Shown in pieces: positions 35,541 to 44,829 of a stretch of 64,000 nucleotides of DNA. Within the stretch, counting starts at the first letter, position 1. Each line of letters starts with the position of its first letter. The DNA is taken from contig NZ_JAAAUC010000004.1 of assembly GCF_009908165.1 (NCBI RefSeq), positions 62,001-126,000 on the forward strand, in the 5' to 3' direction. Made by a program: the position numbers and the translations under genes. The DNA comes from Frigidibacter albus. Its GTDB lineage: Bacteria; Pseudomonadota; Alphaproteobacteria; Rhodobacterales; Rhodobacteraceae. A model generated the notes under the pieces. The model had not been told where the DNA came from. It did no database searches and saw nothing but the letters and a program-made list of their open reading frames with translations.

Positions 35541-36890
35541 TTAGCCCCGCGGGCCGGGATAGGGCGCCTCGCGGCCCGCAGCGTCGCGGGGCAGCGGCTC
35601 GCCCGGCAGATAGACCGGCTCTTGCAGCGCCCTTGCGGCGGCAATGGCGGCGCGCAGGTCGGCGACGGTCATCGTATCCTCGGCCGTGCCCTCGCCGCGC
35701 CCGGTGCGGATCGCCGATTGCGTGACCATGACGATGAAGACCAGCACGGCGGGCAAGAGGTCGATGGCGATGGCGCCGGCCCAGCTGGGGATGAAGTTGC
35801 CGGCATAGCGGATCACCGCATCGGCGGCGGAGACGGGGGTATAGAGGATCTCATCCGGGGCAGGCAGCGCGATCACCTCGGCGGCGGCACCGTTCAGGGT
35901 TTCAGCGCGCTGGCGCAGCAGTTGCAGGACGGAATCGATGGTGCTGGCCTGGCTGGAGCGGGCAAGCTCGCTGCCGCCGTCGAGATCGGGGAGAACCACG
36001 GAATCCGCCAGATCCTGCGCCGCGCGGGCCACGAGCGGGGCCACGTTCAGCTGGCGCAGCTGCGCGATGATGCCGGAGAGGCGCACCGCCTCCTCCGAGA
36101 AGCGCACCGAGCGCGCGTCGACCGCACCCGGCTCGACCGTCAGTGCGCGCATCCGGCTGAGGATGGTGTTGCCCTCGGCGAAGGCGGCGGCGACGGGGCC
36201 ATCCTGCGCGGCGATCTGCGCCTCGAGCCCGCCAAGCTCTGCCGCCTTCTGGGTCAGCACCCGGAACACCGCGCCCTGCCCGGCGAGGCCGGAGAGGTTG
36301 CCCACCGCCTCCTGCTCCGACAGGTCGCCGAAGCTCTGGCGGACGCGGGCGACGTCGCGGCCGAGGCTCTGCCCGGCGATGGCGTTGGAATGGGCACGCT
36401 CCAGCGCGCCCTGATAGGTCTGCACGGTGGTGGCCAGGTGCTGTTCTACCGCCGCCGCCCCGGCGAGGGCCGCGGCGTTCAGCCAGGAGGACATGGCGAT
36501 GATCGCCACGCAGCCAAGCGCCATCGACAGCAAGAGGCCCACGCGCGAGGCGGCGGTGCGGACGGCGGGCAGAAGGCGCAGCAGGTAGGACCAGAACACG
36601 AAGATCCCGACAGACACCGCGATGGAATAGGACAGCGCCGCGAAGGTCGTCCAGGCGCCGGTATCGTCCAGCAGCGAGCGTACGCCGAGATAGGTGTAGA
36701 TGCCCGAGGCCGCCGCCAGCACGCCCAATGCGGTGCCGGTGAAGGTGTCGAGGAAGGCCAGATGCCGCTCCAGCTCTCGCGCGTGGCGCAGGCCCTGGCG
36801 TTCGGGGTGGGCGGGGAGGGGGGCTTGGATCGGCGGCAGAGCGGGGTGCCCGGCGCGGGCGGCGTCGGCGGCGTCGTCAGTCGGCGTCAT
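35541..36890 (-). CDS. Conserved multi-pass membrane protein with long coiled-coil loop
   Basis: A 449-residue protein. Three or four transmembrane helices cluster at the N-terminus (about 45-70, 80-105, 118-140) and one at about 370-395 (GAIAIDLLPAVLVFIVMVT). Between them is a long soluble region (about 150-365) rich in Ala/Gln/Leu/Glu heptads, predicted coiled coil. No family is recognised with confidence. The ATG at 36890 follows an AGGGATCAGA stretch. Pairing with the ClpP-like gene suggests it anchors or feeds that protein (inference). Confidence 0.65.
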   Translation of the reverse strand: MTPTDDAADAARAGHPALPPIQAPLPAHPERQGLRHARELERHLAFLDTFTGTALGVLAAASGIYTYLGVRSLLDDTGAWTTFAALSYSIAVSVGIFVFWSYLLRLLPAVRTAASRVGLLLSMALGCVAIIAMSSWLNAAALAGAAAVEQHLATTVQTYQGALERAHSNAIAGQSLGRDVARVRQSFGDLSEQEAVGNLSGLAGQGAVFRVLTQKAAELGGLEAQIAAQDGPVAAAFAEGNTILSRMRALTVEPGAVDARSVRFSEEAVRLSGIIAQLRQLNVAPLVARAAQDLADSVVLPDLDGGSELARSSQASTIDSVLQLLRQRAETLNGAAAEVIALPAPDEILYTPVSAADAVIRYAGNFIPSWAGAIAIDLLPAVLVFIVMVTQSAIRTGRGEGTAEDTMTVADLRAAIAAARALQEPVYLPGEPLPRDAAGREAPYPGPRG

Positions 36891-36985
36891 TCTGATCCCT
36901 CGGCTCCGCCTCGCGGGGGGATCGCGCGGGCTTGTGGAGAGTATGCGCAGCATGGGGCGGCGCGTAGCCCCGGCGGGGTCACTCC

Positions 36986-37088
36986 GCATCACCTTCGCGC
37001 GAGGGCGGGAGGGGGCCGGGGGCTGGAGCGGCTGCGGCTGGTGGATCCGCGCGCATCACCTTCGCGCGAGGGCGGGAGGGGGCCGGGG
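36986..37088 (+). repeat. Two direct 35-36-bp repeats in the gap before the aldehyde oxidase operon
   Basis: GCATCACCTTCGCGCGAGGG followed by CGGGAGGGGGCCGGG occurs at 36986-37020 and again at 37053-37087, with a 67-bp period and near-perfect identity. The 338-bp gap (36891-37228) holds no recognisable gene. Two copies are too few for a CRISPR array, and the spacing is not typical for operators; a local duplication is the simplest reading. Confidence 0.75.
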
Positions 37089-37228
37089 CGGAGGCTTGCA
37101 CGGACGCCACGGCTGGGGGAACCCGGCGCGGGGCGGCGGGGTTGGCCCTGCAAGCCGCCCCGGCGGCCACGCCTCGCCACCGCCGCCGCGCGGTCCATCC
37201 AGCCCCACGAGCAAGATAGGCGCGCCCG

Positions 37229-37744
37229 ATGCATGTGACCCTGACGATCAACGATACCAAGCACAGCCTCGACCTCGATCCACGCACCACGCTGCTCGAT
37301 GCGATCCGCAGTCATGCCGGGCTGACCGGCACCAAGAAGGGCTGCGATCACGGGCAGTGCGGGGCGTGCACGGTGATGGTGAATGGCCGGCGGATCAATT
37401 CGTGCCTGTCGCTGGCGGTGATGCATGATGGGGATGCGGTCACGACCATCGAGGGGCTGGGGACGCCCGAGGCGCTGTCGCCGCTGCAGGCGGCGTTCCT
37501 CGAGACCGACGGGTTCCAATGCGGCTATTGCACGCCGGGGCAGATCTGCTCGGCCACCGCGATGCTGGAGGAGATCCGGGCGGGATGGCCGAGCCACGTG
37601 TCCGAAACGCTGGACGGGCCTGCGCTGCCGACCGAGGCGGAGATTGCCGAGCGGATGAGCGGGAACCTCTGCCGCTGTTCGGCCTATCCCAACATCGTCG
37701 CCGCCATCCGGCTGGCTGCGGCCGAGCGGGAGGATGCGGCATGA
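37229..37744 (+). CDS. Aldehyde oxidase/xanthine dehydrogenase-family [2Fe-2S] subunit (PaoA-like)
   Basis: A 171-residue protein with two [2Fe-2S] domains. The plant-ferredoxin cluster has [22 protein letters not shown] (about 38-59); the all-helical domain has [10 protein letters not shown] (about 97-106) and [16 protein letters not shown] (about 145-160). It moves electrons from the molybdenum cofactor to FAD. No Tat signal is present, unlike E. coli PaoA, so the complex should be cytoplasmic. It overlaps the FAD-subunit gene as ATGA. Confidence 0.9.
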   Translation: MHVTLTINDTKHSLDLDPRTTLLDAIRSHAGLTGTKKGCDHGQCGACTVMVNGRRINSCLSLAVMHDGDAVTTIEGLGTPEALSPLQAAFLETDGFQCGYCTPGQICSATAMLEEIRAGWPSHVSETLDGPALPTEAEIAERMSGNLCRCSAYPNIVAAIRLAAAEREDAA

Positions 37745-38739
37745 GGGCCTTCGACTACATCCGCGCCGGGTCGTGCAAGGACGCGCTGGCCGAGGCCGAG
37801 ACGCCGGGCACCGCCTTCATCGCCGGGGGCACCAATCTGCTGGACCTGATGAAGCATGAGGTGATGACCCCGGCGCGGCTCGTGGATATCTCGCGGCTGG
37901 ATCTGCGGGGGATCACCCTGACCGACGCCGGGCTTCGCGTCGGGGCGCTGGTCAGCAATTCCGACCTTGCCGCCGATCCGTTGGTGCGGCGGCACTGGCC
38001 GCTGCTGTCGCGGGCGCTGCTGGCAGGCGCCAGCGGGCAGCTGCGCAACAAGGCCACCACGGGCGGCAACCTGCTGCAGCGGACGCGGTGCTATTACTTC
38101 TACGACACCGCGATGCCCTGCAACAAGCGCGAGCCGGGCAGCGGCTGCGCGGCGATTGGCGGGTTCAACCGCATCCATGCGATCCTTGGGGCCAGCGAGG
38201 CCTGCATCGCCACCCATCCCAGTGACATGGCGGTTGCCTTGCGCGCGCTGTCGGCGGAGGTCGAGTTGCTCGCCCCTGGCGGCGGGCGGCGGCAGGTGCC
38301 GCTGGCGGCGTTCTACCGTTTGCCGGGCGACACGCCGCATGTGGAAACCGTGCTGGAGCCGGGCGAGATGATCGCCGCGGTGCTGCTGCCCCCGGCGGAA
38401 GGCGGGCGGCAGATCTACCGCAAGGTGCGCGACCGCGCGTCCTATGCCTTTGCGCTGGTCTCGGTCGCGGCCTGCCTGCGGATGGAGCAAGGCCGCATAG
38501 CCGCCGCCGCGCTGGCCTTTGGCGGGCTGGCGCATATGCCCTGGCGTAGCGCCGACGTGGAGGGCACGCTGATCGGCGAGGTGCCTTCGGCGGCCCTCTT
38601 CGACCGCGCCGCGGACCTGCTGCTGGCCGAGGCGAAGGGCCAGGGCGACAACGATTTCAAGATCCCGCTCGCCCGCCGCACCCTCGCCGCGGTGCTGGCC
38701 GAAGCGACGGCCGAGGACACCGAAGGAGACCGCGCATGA
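37741..38739 (+). CDS. FAD-binding subunit of molybdenum aldehyde oxidase (PaoB-like)
   Basis: A 332-residue FAD subunit. FAD contacts are [17 protein letters not shown] (about 26-42) and [18 protein letters not shown] (about 104-121). An extra iron-sulfur region, [22 protein letters not shown], resembles the 4Fe-4S insertion of PaoB/YagS and 4-hydroxybenzoyl-CoA reductase, which plain xanthine dehydrogenases lack. The middle gene of three, overlapping both neighbours by 4 bp. Confidence 0.9.
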   Translation: MRAFDYIRAGSCKDALAEAETPGTAFIAGGTNLLDLMKHEVMTPARLVDISRLDLRGITLTDAGLRVGALVSNSDLAADPLVRRHWPLLSRALLAGASGQLRNKATTGGNLLQRTRCYYFYDTAMPCNKREPGSGCAAIGGFNRIHAILGASEACIATHPSDMAVALRALSAEVELLAPGGGRRQVPLAAFYRLPGDTPHVETVLEPGEMIAAVLLPPAEGGRQIYRKVRDRASYAFALVSVAACLRMEQGRIAAAALAFGGLAHMPWRSADVEGTLIGEVPSAALFDRAADLLLAEAKGQGDNDFKIPLARRTLAAVLAEATAEDTEGDRA

Positions 38740-40955
38740 CCCGCGAGATGACTCACGATGGGCCCGACGCCGATCACCGGCTCGACGGCATGGCGCAGGG
38801 CGTGCTTGGCCGGGGCGAGCCGCGGCCCGAGGGCGCACTGAAGGTCACCGGCCGTGCCGTCTATACCGGCGACCAACAGGCGCCGGGCATGGTGCATGGC
38901 GCGCTGGTCCGCGCGACGATCACCCGCGGCCGCGTCACCACGCTGAACAGCGCCACAGTGCTGGAGATGCCCGGCGTGCTGGCGGTGATCGACGATCCGC
39001 GGCTGGTGCGTTTTTCGGGCCAGGGCGCCACGACCAAGCCGCCCAAGGCCGATGCGGCCGGGGTGGTCTATCACGGCCAGCCCATCGCGCTGGTGGTGGC
39101 CGAGACGCTGGAACAGGCGCGCCATGCCGCGTTGAGGCTGACGGTGGACTATGCCGAAGAGCCGGGCGCGGTGACGGGTCCCGAGGACCCCGCCGCCGAG
39201 GTTGAGCTGCCCCAGAAGAAGCAATCGGAGACCGGCGCGCCAGATGCCGCGCTCGAGGCGGCCGATACCGTGATCGACCGGATCTACCGCACCGCCTCGA
39301 TGTCTTCCGCACCGATGGAGCCCCATGCCTCGCTGGCCGAATGGCAGGGCGGCAAGCTGGTGCTGCACAGCACGCTTCAGATGCTGGCCTCGGCGCAGGG
39401 GCAGGTCGCTGCCGCGCTTGGGATCGAGCCGGAAGACATCCGCATCCTTGCCCCGCATGTCGGGGGTGGCTTCGGCAGCAAGCTGGGTATCTCACCCGAA
39501 ACCGTGGCGGCGGCGATCGCGGCGCAGCAGATGAGGCGGCCGGTGTCAGTGGTCTGCACCCGTCCGCAATCGATGGAGACGACCTCGCGCCGCTCCGAAA
39601 CGCTGCAGCGCATCCAGATGGGGGCCGATGACGAGGGCCGGCTGACCATGATCGGCCATGAGGCGCTGGTATCGAATCTGCCGGGGCAGAAGTTTTCCGA
39701 ACCCGTGCAGCAGGCGACCCATTTCACCTACGAGGCCGCGCATCGCCGCGTCGTCCACCGTGTCGCGCGGGTGCATCGCTTGGTTGCGGCCTCGGTCCGC
39801 GCGCCGGGCGAGGCGGTGGGGGCGACGGCTTTCGAATGCGCGATGGACGAGCTGGCGGACAAGCTGGGCCTTTGCCCGGTTGCCCTGCGTCTGCGCAACA
39901 TCCCCAAGGTCGAGCCGGGGACCGGGCGGCCGTTTTCCTCGCACAAGCTGGCGGAGGCGCTGACCGAAGGCGCCCGCCGCTTTGGCTGGGAGCATCGCCA
40001 TGCAAGCCCCCGCGCGCGGCGCGAGGGCGAGTGGTGGATCGGGATGGGCATGTCGTCGCTGGTGCGCGTGAACACGGTGATGGAGGCCAAGGCGCGGGTG
40101 AGCCTGAGCCTTGACGGCACGGCGCTGGTGGAAACCGACATGACCGATATCGGCACCGGCAGCTATGCGATCCTGAGCCAGATCGCGGCCGAGATGCTGG
40201 GGCTGCCGATGGGATCGGTGGAGACGGTTCTGGGCGATACTGACCTGCCCGCCAGTTCGGGGTCGGGCGGGTCGTTCGGTGCGGCCTCGACCGGGTCGGC
40301 GGTGTATCTGGCCTGCCTCGAACTGCGCAGCCGGCTGGCGGAGGCGATGGGCTGCCCCGAGCCCGAGCTGACGCTGAAGGACGGGCACGCCATCCATGAC
40401 AATCGCAAGGTGCCGCTGTCCACGTTGATGGGCGGTGCGGCGATGCAGGCCGAGGGCCACCTGATCCCCGGCGAGGCGGAGGACAAGGCGCGGCAGGCGA
40501 CCTGGGGCGCGGCCTTTGCCGAGGTGGGCGTGAATGCGATCACGGGTGAGATCCGGGTGCGGCGGATGCTGGGCACCTTCGCCATCGGCCGGGTGCTGAA
40601 CGCGCAGACGGCGCGTTCACAGGCGCTTGGCGGGATGATCTGGGGCATCGGCATGGCGCTGACCGAAGAGCTGGTCCATGACGCGCGTGATGGCCATATC
40701 GTCAACCGCGACCTGGCCGAATACCACGTGCCGGTGAATGCCGACGTGCCGGCGCTGGAGGTGCATTTCCTGGAAGAGCGCGACGACTGGGCGCCGATGC
40801 AGGCCAAGGGCATCGGCGAGCTGGGGATCTGCGGGGCGGGGGCGGCCATCGTCAATGCGGTCCACAACGCCTGCGGGGTGCGGGTGCGCAGCCTGCCGAT
40901 GACGGTGGACAAGGTGCTGGCCGGGCTGGTGGAGGCGGAGGCCGACCAAGGCTGA
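38736..40955 (+). CDS. Molybdopterin-binding catalytic subunit of aldehyde oxidase (PaoC-like)
   Basis: A 739-residue large subunit carrying the molybdenum cofactor. Markers: the a/b hammerhead domain with [23 protein letters not shown] (about 39-61), the cofactor-binding region with [15 protein letters not shown] (about 244-258), [18 protein letters not shown], and the catalytic glutamate in [14 protein letters not shown] near the C-terminus. Substrate is most likely an aldehyde or N-heterocycle. No XdhC/PaoD-type cofactor chaperone is in the operon, so it must come from elsewhere. Confidence 0.92.
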   Translation: MTREMTHDGPDADHRLDGMAQGVLGRGEPRPEGALKVTGRAVYTGDQQAPGMVHGALVRATITRGRVTTLNSATVLEMPGVLAVIDDPRLVRFSGQGATTKPPKADAAGVVYHGQPIALVVAETLEQARHAALRLTVDYAEEPGAVTGPEDPAAEVELPQKKQSETGAPDAALEAADTVIDRIYRTASMSSAPMEPHASLAEWQGGKLVLHSTLQMLASAQGQVAAALGIEPEDIRILAPHVGGGFGSKLGISPETVAAAIAAQQMRRPVSVVCTRPQSMETTSRRSETLQRIQMGADDEGRLTMIGHEALVSNLPGQKFSEPVQQATHFTYEAAHRRVVHRVARVHRLVAASVRAPGEAVGATAFECAMDELADKLGLCPVALRLRNIPKVEPGTGRPFSSHKLAEALTEGARRFGWEHRHASPRARREGEWWIGMGMSSLVRVNTVMEAKARVSLSLDGTALVETDMTDIGTGSYAILSQIAAEMLGLPMGSVETVLGDTDLPASSGSGGSFGAASTGSAVYLACLELRSRLAEAMGCPEPELTLKDGHAIHDNRKVPLSTLMGGAAMQAEGHLIPGEAEDKARQATWGAAFAEVGVNAITGEIRVRRMLGTFAIGRVLNAQTARSQALGGMIWGIGMALTEELVHDARDGHIVNRDLAEYHVPVNADVPALEVHFLEERDDWAPMQAKGIGELGICGAGAAIVNAVHNACGVRVRSLPMTVDKVLAGLVEAEADQG

Positions 40956-41031
40956 GCGAGGCCGATGCAGAAGCGCAATAGCCGCCCGGAAACAGGCGGA
41001 CAGGCAAGGCGGGCTGGGGTAGCCTTCAGGC

Positions 41032-42171
41032 ATGACACATCATCTTGCCCCTGCCCCGCTTCTGGCCCTGACGCTGCCGTCCGAGGACGTGCTCTATGCC
41101 GCGTTGCTGGCGCGCGATCCGGCCTTTGACGGGCGGGCCTATGTCGGCGTCACCTCCACCGGGATCTTCTGCCGGTTGACCTGCCCGGCGCGCAAACCCT
41201 TGCGCGCCAATTGCCGGTTCTTTTCCTCCCCCGCCGATTGCCTTGCCGCGGGGTTCCGCGCCTGCCTGCGCTGCCATCCGCTCGCGCCCGAGGCCGCCGC
41301 AGACCCTTGCATCGCCGCGCTGACCTCGGCGCTGGAGGCGGACCCGGCGCGGCGCTGGCGCGAGGCGGATGTGGCGGGCCTGGGCTTCGATCCCTCGACC
41401 GTGCGGCGCAGCTTCCGGCGGCAGTTCGGGATGACGTTCCTCGAGATGGCCCGGCAGCGGCGGCTGCGCGAGGGGATGGCGACGCTGGCGGCAGGGGGCC
41501 GGGTGATCGAGGCGCAGTTCGATGCGGGCTTCGACAGCCCCGCCGCCTTTCGGGCCGCCTTTGCCCGGCTGCTAGGGGCGGCGCCTGCCGAGATGAAGGG
41601 CGCGCTGCTGCAGGCGGATTGGATCGACACGCCCATCGGCCCGATGATCGCGGTGGCGGACAAGCGGTCGCTGCACTTGCTGGAGTTCGCGGACCGCAAG
41701 GCGCTGCCGGCGGAACTCGCGCGGCTGCGGAAGATGGCGGGCGGGATCGGGCTTGGGCGGCCTCAGCCGATTGACCAGATGGCGGACGAGCTTGGCGCCT
41801 TCTTTGCCGGGACGAGTGCCCGGTTCGACACGCCGCTGGCCCTGCATGGCAGTGCCTTCACCCGGGCGGTGTGGGAGATCCTGCGCCAGATCCCGCCCGG
41901 CACCACCCGCAGTTATGGTGACATCGCGCGGGACATGGGTTGCCCCGAGGCCGCCCGCGCCGTGGCACGGGCCAATGGCGCCAACCAGATCGCGCTGGTG
42001 ATCCCCTGCCACCGGGTCATCGGCGCCGATGGCGCGCTGACCGGCTATGGCGGCGGGCTGTGGCGCAAGCAGCGGCTGATCGAGCTGGAGCGGGGCTATG
42101 CCTTACGGCATGATCGCCAGCCGGATGACATAGGCCAGCGCGCTGACGGCGGCGAAGCCGGCCAGCCATAG
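41032..42171 (+). CDS. ada: Ada-like DNA alkylation repair/regulator protein
   Basis: A 379-residue fusion. The N-terminal zinc domain with Cys47, Cys51, Cys78 and Cys81 (GIFCRLTCPARKP, RACLRCHP) accepts methyl groups from phosphotriesters. A shortened AraC-type helix-turn-helix follows (about 95-190). The C-terminal O6-alkylguanine transferase has the active cysteine in IALVIPCHRVIGADG (about 326-340) and GYGGGLWRKQRLIELE. The last 20 or so residues (QPDDIGQRADGGEAGQP) have no family match and overlap the DUF2474 gene on the other strand by 69 bp. Confidence 0.9.
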   Translation: MTHHLAPAPLLALTLPSEDVLYAALLARDPAFDGRAYVGVTSTGIFCRLTCPARKPLRANCRFFSSPADCLAAGFRACLRCHPLAPEAAADPCIAALTSALEADPARRWREADVAGLGFDPSTVRRSFRRQFGMTFLEMARQRRLREGMATLAAGGRVIEAQFDAGFDSPAAFRAAFARLLGAAPAEMKGALLQADWIDTPIGPMIAVADKRSLHLLEFADRKALPAELARLRKMAGGIGLGRPQPIDQMADELGAFFAGTSARFDTPLALHGSAFTRAVWEILRQIPPGTTRSYGDIARDMGCPEAARAVARANGANQIALVIPCHRVIGADGALTGYGGGLWRKQRLIELERGYALRHDRQPDDIGQRADGGEAGQP

Positions 42172-42237
42172 CCCCACGAACCACGCGATACGGCGCAGCC
42201 AGCCCTCCCCCTGCCCCTTCTCCCCCTGCCCGGCCAT
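42103..42237 (-). CDS. Small membrane subunit of cytochrome bd, DUF2474 type
   Basis: A 44-residue protein below the usual length cut-off for gene finding. Its ATG (42235-42237) overlaps the cydB stop by one base (TGATG). A Gly/Lys/Glu-rich N-terminus is followed by WLRRIAWFVGLWLAGFAAV and a second hydrophobic stretch to IRLAIMP, one transmembrane helix in all. Position after cydB and the WLRR-WFVGLW pattern fit DUF2474, the CydX-like small subunit of CIO oxidases. It overlaps the 3' end of the ada-like gene antisense. Confidence 0.8.
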   Translation of the reverse strand: MAGQGEKGQGEGWLRRIAWFVGLWLAGFAAVSALAYVIRLAIMP

Positions 42238-43241
42238 CAGTGATACCCCTCGCCGTGGCGCAGCTTGCCGCGGAACACCCAATAGGCATAGGCGGTGTAG
42301 CCAAGGATCATCGGCAGCAGCGCGACAGAGCCCCAGAGCAGGAAGACCAGGCTCTCATCCGGGGCGGCCGCTTCCTCGATGGTCAGCGCGAAGGGCACGA
42401 TCCAGGGATAGAAGCTGATCCCGACACCTGCGAACCCCAGCACGAACAGGCCAAGCGCCGACAGGAACGGCAGCCAGTCCGGCCCCCGCGTCAGCCCGCG
42501 CCACAGGCCATAGGCGGCGCCCGCCACCAGCAGCGGCACCACCAGGCTGAAGCCGACGGTCGGCCAGCCGAACCAACGCTCCAGATAGCCGGGGTTCAGG
42601 AACGGCGTCCAGAGGCTGACCACCCCCATCCCCGCCAGCGTCACCACCCCCGCCCGTATCGCCAGCTTGCGGGCTGAGGCGTGCAGGCTGCCTTCGGTCT
42701 TCAGCACCAGCCAGCAGGCCCCCAGCAGCGCATAGCCCGCCAGCAGCGCGAAGCCCGTGGCGATGGAGAACGGCGTCAGCCAGTCCCACCAGCCGCCCGC
42801 ATATTCGCGGTTCTCGATTGCGATGCCCTGCACCAGCGCGCCAAGGGCGATGCCCTGCGTGAAGGTCGCCACGGCAGATCCGCCGAAGAAGGCCACGTCC
42901 CAGCGGCGGCTGCCGGTATCGCTGCGCCAGCGGTATTCGAAGGCCACGCCCCGGAACACCAGCGCCAGCAGCATCACCGTCAGCGGGGCGTAAAGCGCCG
43001 GCAGGATCGTCGCATAGGCCAGCGGGAACACCGCCAGAAGGCCGCCGCCGCCCATCACCAGCCATGTCTCGTTCCCGTCCCAGACCGGCGCGACCGAGTT
43101 CATCATCACGTCACGGTCCTCCTTTTCGGGGAACAGCGGGAACAGGATGCCGATGCCAAGGTCGAACCCGTCCATCACCACATAGGCCAGCACCGCGAAG
43201 GCGATGATCCCGGCCCAGACTGTCGGCAGGTCAATGTCCAT
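42237..43241 (-). CDS. cydB: Cytochrome bd ubiquinol oxidase subunit II (CIO type)
   Basis: A 334-residue, eight-helix membrane subunit that partners CydA. It opens DIDLPTVWAGIIAFAVLAYVVMDGFDLGIGILFPLF, the CydB hallmark, then APVWDGNETWLVMGGGGLLAVFPLAYA. The C-terminal helices with LLPMILGYTAYAYWVFRGKL are normal. The start overlaps the end of cydA by 11 bp. The bd oxidase reduces O2 to water with ubiquinol without pumping protons and works at low oxygen or under cyanide and NO stress. Confidence 0.95.
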   Translation of the reverse strand: MDIDLPTVWAGIIAFAVLAYVVMDGFDLGIGILFPLFPEKEDRDVMMNSVAPVWDGNETWLVMGGGGLLAVFPLAYATILPALYAPLTVMLLALVFRGVAFEYRWRSDTGSRRWDVAFFGGSAVATFTQGIALGALVQGIAIENREYAGGWWDWLTPFSIATGFALLAGYALLGACWLVLKTEGSLHASARKLAIRAGVVTLAGMGVVSLWTPFLNPGYLERWFGWPTVGFSLVVPLLVAGAAYGLWRGLTRGPDWLPFLSALGLFVLGFAGVGISFYPWIVPFALTIEEAAAPDESLVFLLWGSVALLPMILGYTAYAYWVFRGKLRHGEGYH

Positions 43242-44637
43242 GATGGCTCTCCTTCTGGGCGGGTCCGGGGGTGATGCCTGCGGTGCGCAGCGGGCCGTCG
43301 GTCAGGTCATCCTCATCCACTTCCGTCAGCCGCGCCATCAGCCGTAGGATATAGACGACGCCGGTGCCGAAGATGGCGAAGTAGACGATGATGAACGCCA
43401 CCAGCGAGGCGCCCACCGCGGCGGCCGAGATCGGCGAGGCGCTGTCGGCGGTCAGCATGTGGCCATAGACGGTCCAGGGCTGACGCCCGACCTCGGTGGT
43501 GATCCACCCGGCCAGCACCGCGACGAAGCCCGCGGGCCCCATCGCCAGCGCAAAGCGGTGCAGGTTGCGGCTGTCATGCAGCCGCCCGCGCAGCCGCGCC
43601 AGCAGCGACCACAGGCCCAAGCCCAGCATCGCAAAGCCCAGCATGACCATGATGCGGAACGACCAGAACACGATCTCCACCGGCGGCTGCATCTCGCGCG
43701 GCACCGTATCCAGCCCGTCCATCGGGGCGTTCAGGTCGTGTTTGAGGATCAGGCTCGAGAGTTTCGGGATCTCGATCGACCAATGCACGGTCTGCGCCTC
43801 GCGGTCGGGGAAGCCGAACAGGATCAGCGGCGCGCCGTTGGGATGGCTCTCGAAATGCCCCTCCATCGCCATCACCTTGATCGGCTGGTGTTCCAGCGTG
43901 TTGAGGCCATGCAGGTCGCCCATGAAGATCTGCAGCGGCGCCACCACCAGGATCATCCCCATCGCCATGCTGAACATGGTGTGGACCTCGGGCCAGTCGC
44001 GGCGGCGCAGCTTGTGCCAGGCGGCGACGGCGCCCACGACCAGTGCCGTGGTCAGGTAGGCGGCCAGCACCATATGGATCAGCCGGTAGGGGAAGGAGGG
44101 GCTGAAGATGATCTGCCACCAGTCGACGGGGACGAACTGGCCGACATCGTTGATGGCAAAGCCCTGCGGCGTCTGCATCCAGCTGTTGACCGCCAAGATC
44201 CAGGTCGCCGACAGCAGCGTGCCGAAGGCCACCATCGCGGTTGCCATGAAATGCAGGCCCTTGCCGACGCGTTCCCGCCCGAACAGCATGATGCCGAGGA
44301 AGCCTGCCTCGAGGAAGAACGCGGTCAGCACCTCGTAGCCCATCAAGGGGCCGATCACCGGGCCGGCCTTGTCGGAGAAGGCGGACCAGTTGGTGCCGAA
44401 CTGGTAGGACATCACGATCCCCGATACGACGCCCATGCCGAAGGAGATGGCGAAGATCGTCTTCCAGAAGTCAAAGAGGCGCAGATAGACGCCGCGGCCG
44501 GTCTTCAGCCACAGCGCCAGCAGCACCGCCAGGTAGCTGGCAAGCCCGATGGTGAAGGCAGGAAAGACGATGTGGAAGGCGATGGTGAAGGCAAACTGGA
44601 TCCTTGCCAGCAAAATCGCGTCAAAGCTCTCGAACAT
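43231..44637 (-). CDS. cydA: Cytochrome bd ubiquinol oxidase subunit I (CIO type)
   Basis: A 468-residue haem-bearing subunit. Family blocks: LLARIQFAFTIAFHIVFPAFTIGLASYL (about 9-36, with the first histidine ligand), GVVSGIVMSYQFGTNWSAFS, the quinol-binding loop starting around residue 250, and GWITTEVGRQPWTVYG (about 385-400). The Q-loop is short, as in cyanide-insensitive oxidases of Pseudomonas and alphaproteobacteria. A 192-bp gap upstream separates it from the signalling operon; I see no clear FNR box there. Confidence 0.95.
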   Translation of the reverse strand: MFESFDAILLARIQFAFTIAFHIVFPAFTIGLASYLAVLLALWLKTGRGVYLRLFDFWKTIFAISFGMGVVSGIVMSYQFGTNWSAFSDKAGPVIGPLMGYEVLTAFFLEAGFLGIMLFGRERVGKGLHFMATAMVAFGTLLSATWILAVNSWMQTPQGFAINDVGQFVPVDWWQIIFSPSFPYRLIHMVLAAYLTTALVVGAVAAWHKLRRRDWPEVHTMFSMAMGMILVVAPLQIFMGDLHGLNTLEHQPIKVMAMEGHFESHPNGAPLILFGFPDREAQTVHWSIEIPKLSSLILKHDLNAPMDGLDTVPREMQPPVEIVFWSFRIMVMLGFAMLGLGLWSLLARLRGRLHDSRNLHRFALAMGPAGFVAVLAGWITTEVGRQPWTVYGHMLTADSASPISAAAVGASLVAFIIVYFAIFGTGVVYILRLMARLTEVDEDDLTDGPLRTAGITPGPAQKESHHGH

Positions 44638-44829
44638 CGGGTCTCCTGTCGTTCCGGGGCACCGCAGCGCGGCGCGCGCCCCTGCCAGTGGCTCGCCTGT
44701 TCAGGCAAGTCGGCAGGCAGGGAGTTGTTCCCGGCAAGATGGGGCGGGAGGGCCGCAAGGCGAGGGGCAGATGGTCGCAGCCGATGCGAAAGCCGCGCGT
44801 CCCTGTCGCAGAGGCGCAAAAAACCGCGC

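Noticed and set aside
36986-37088. Possible CRISPR array
   Set aside because: Only two repeats, no further units and no cas genes.
44638-44829. FNR/FnrL-type box in front of cydA
   Set aside because: No TTGAT-N4-ATCAA-like site is found; TTGTTCCCGGCAAG does not match well enough.
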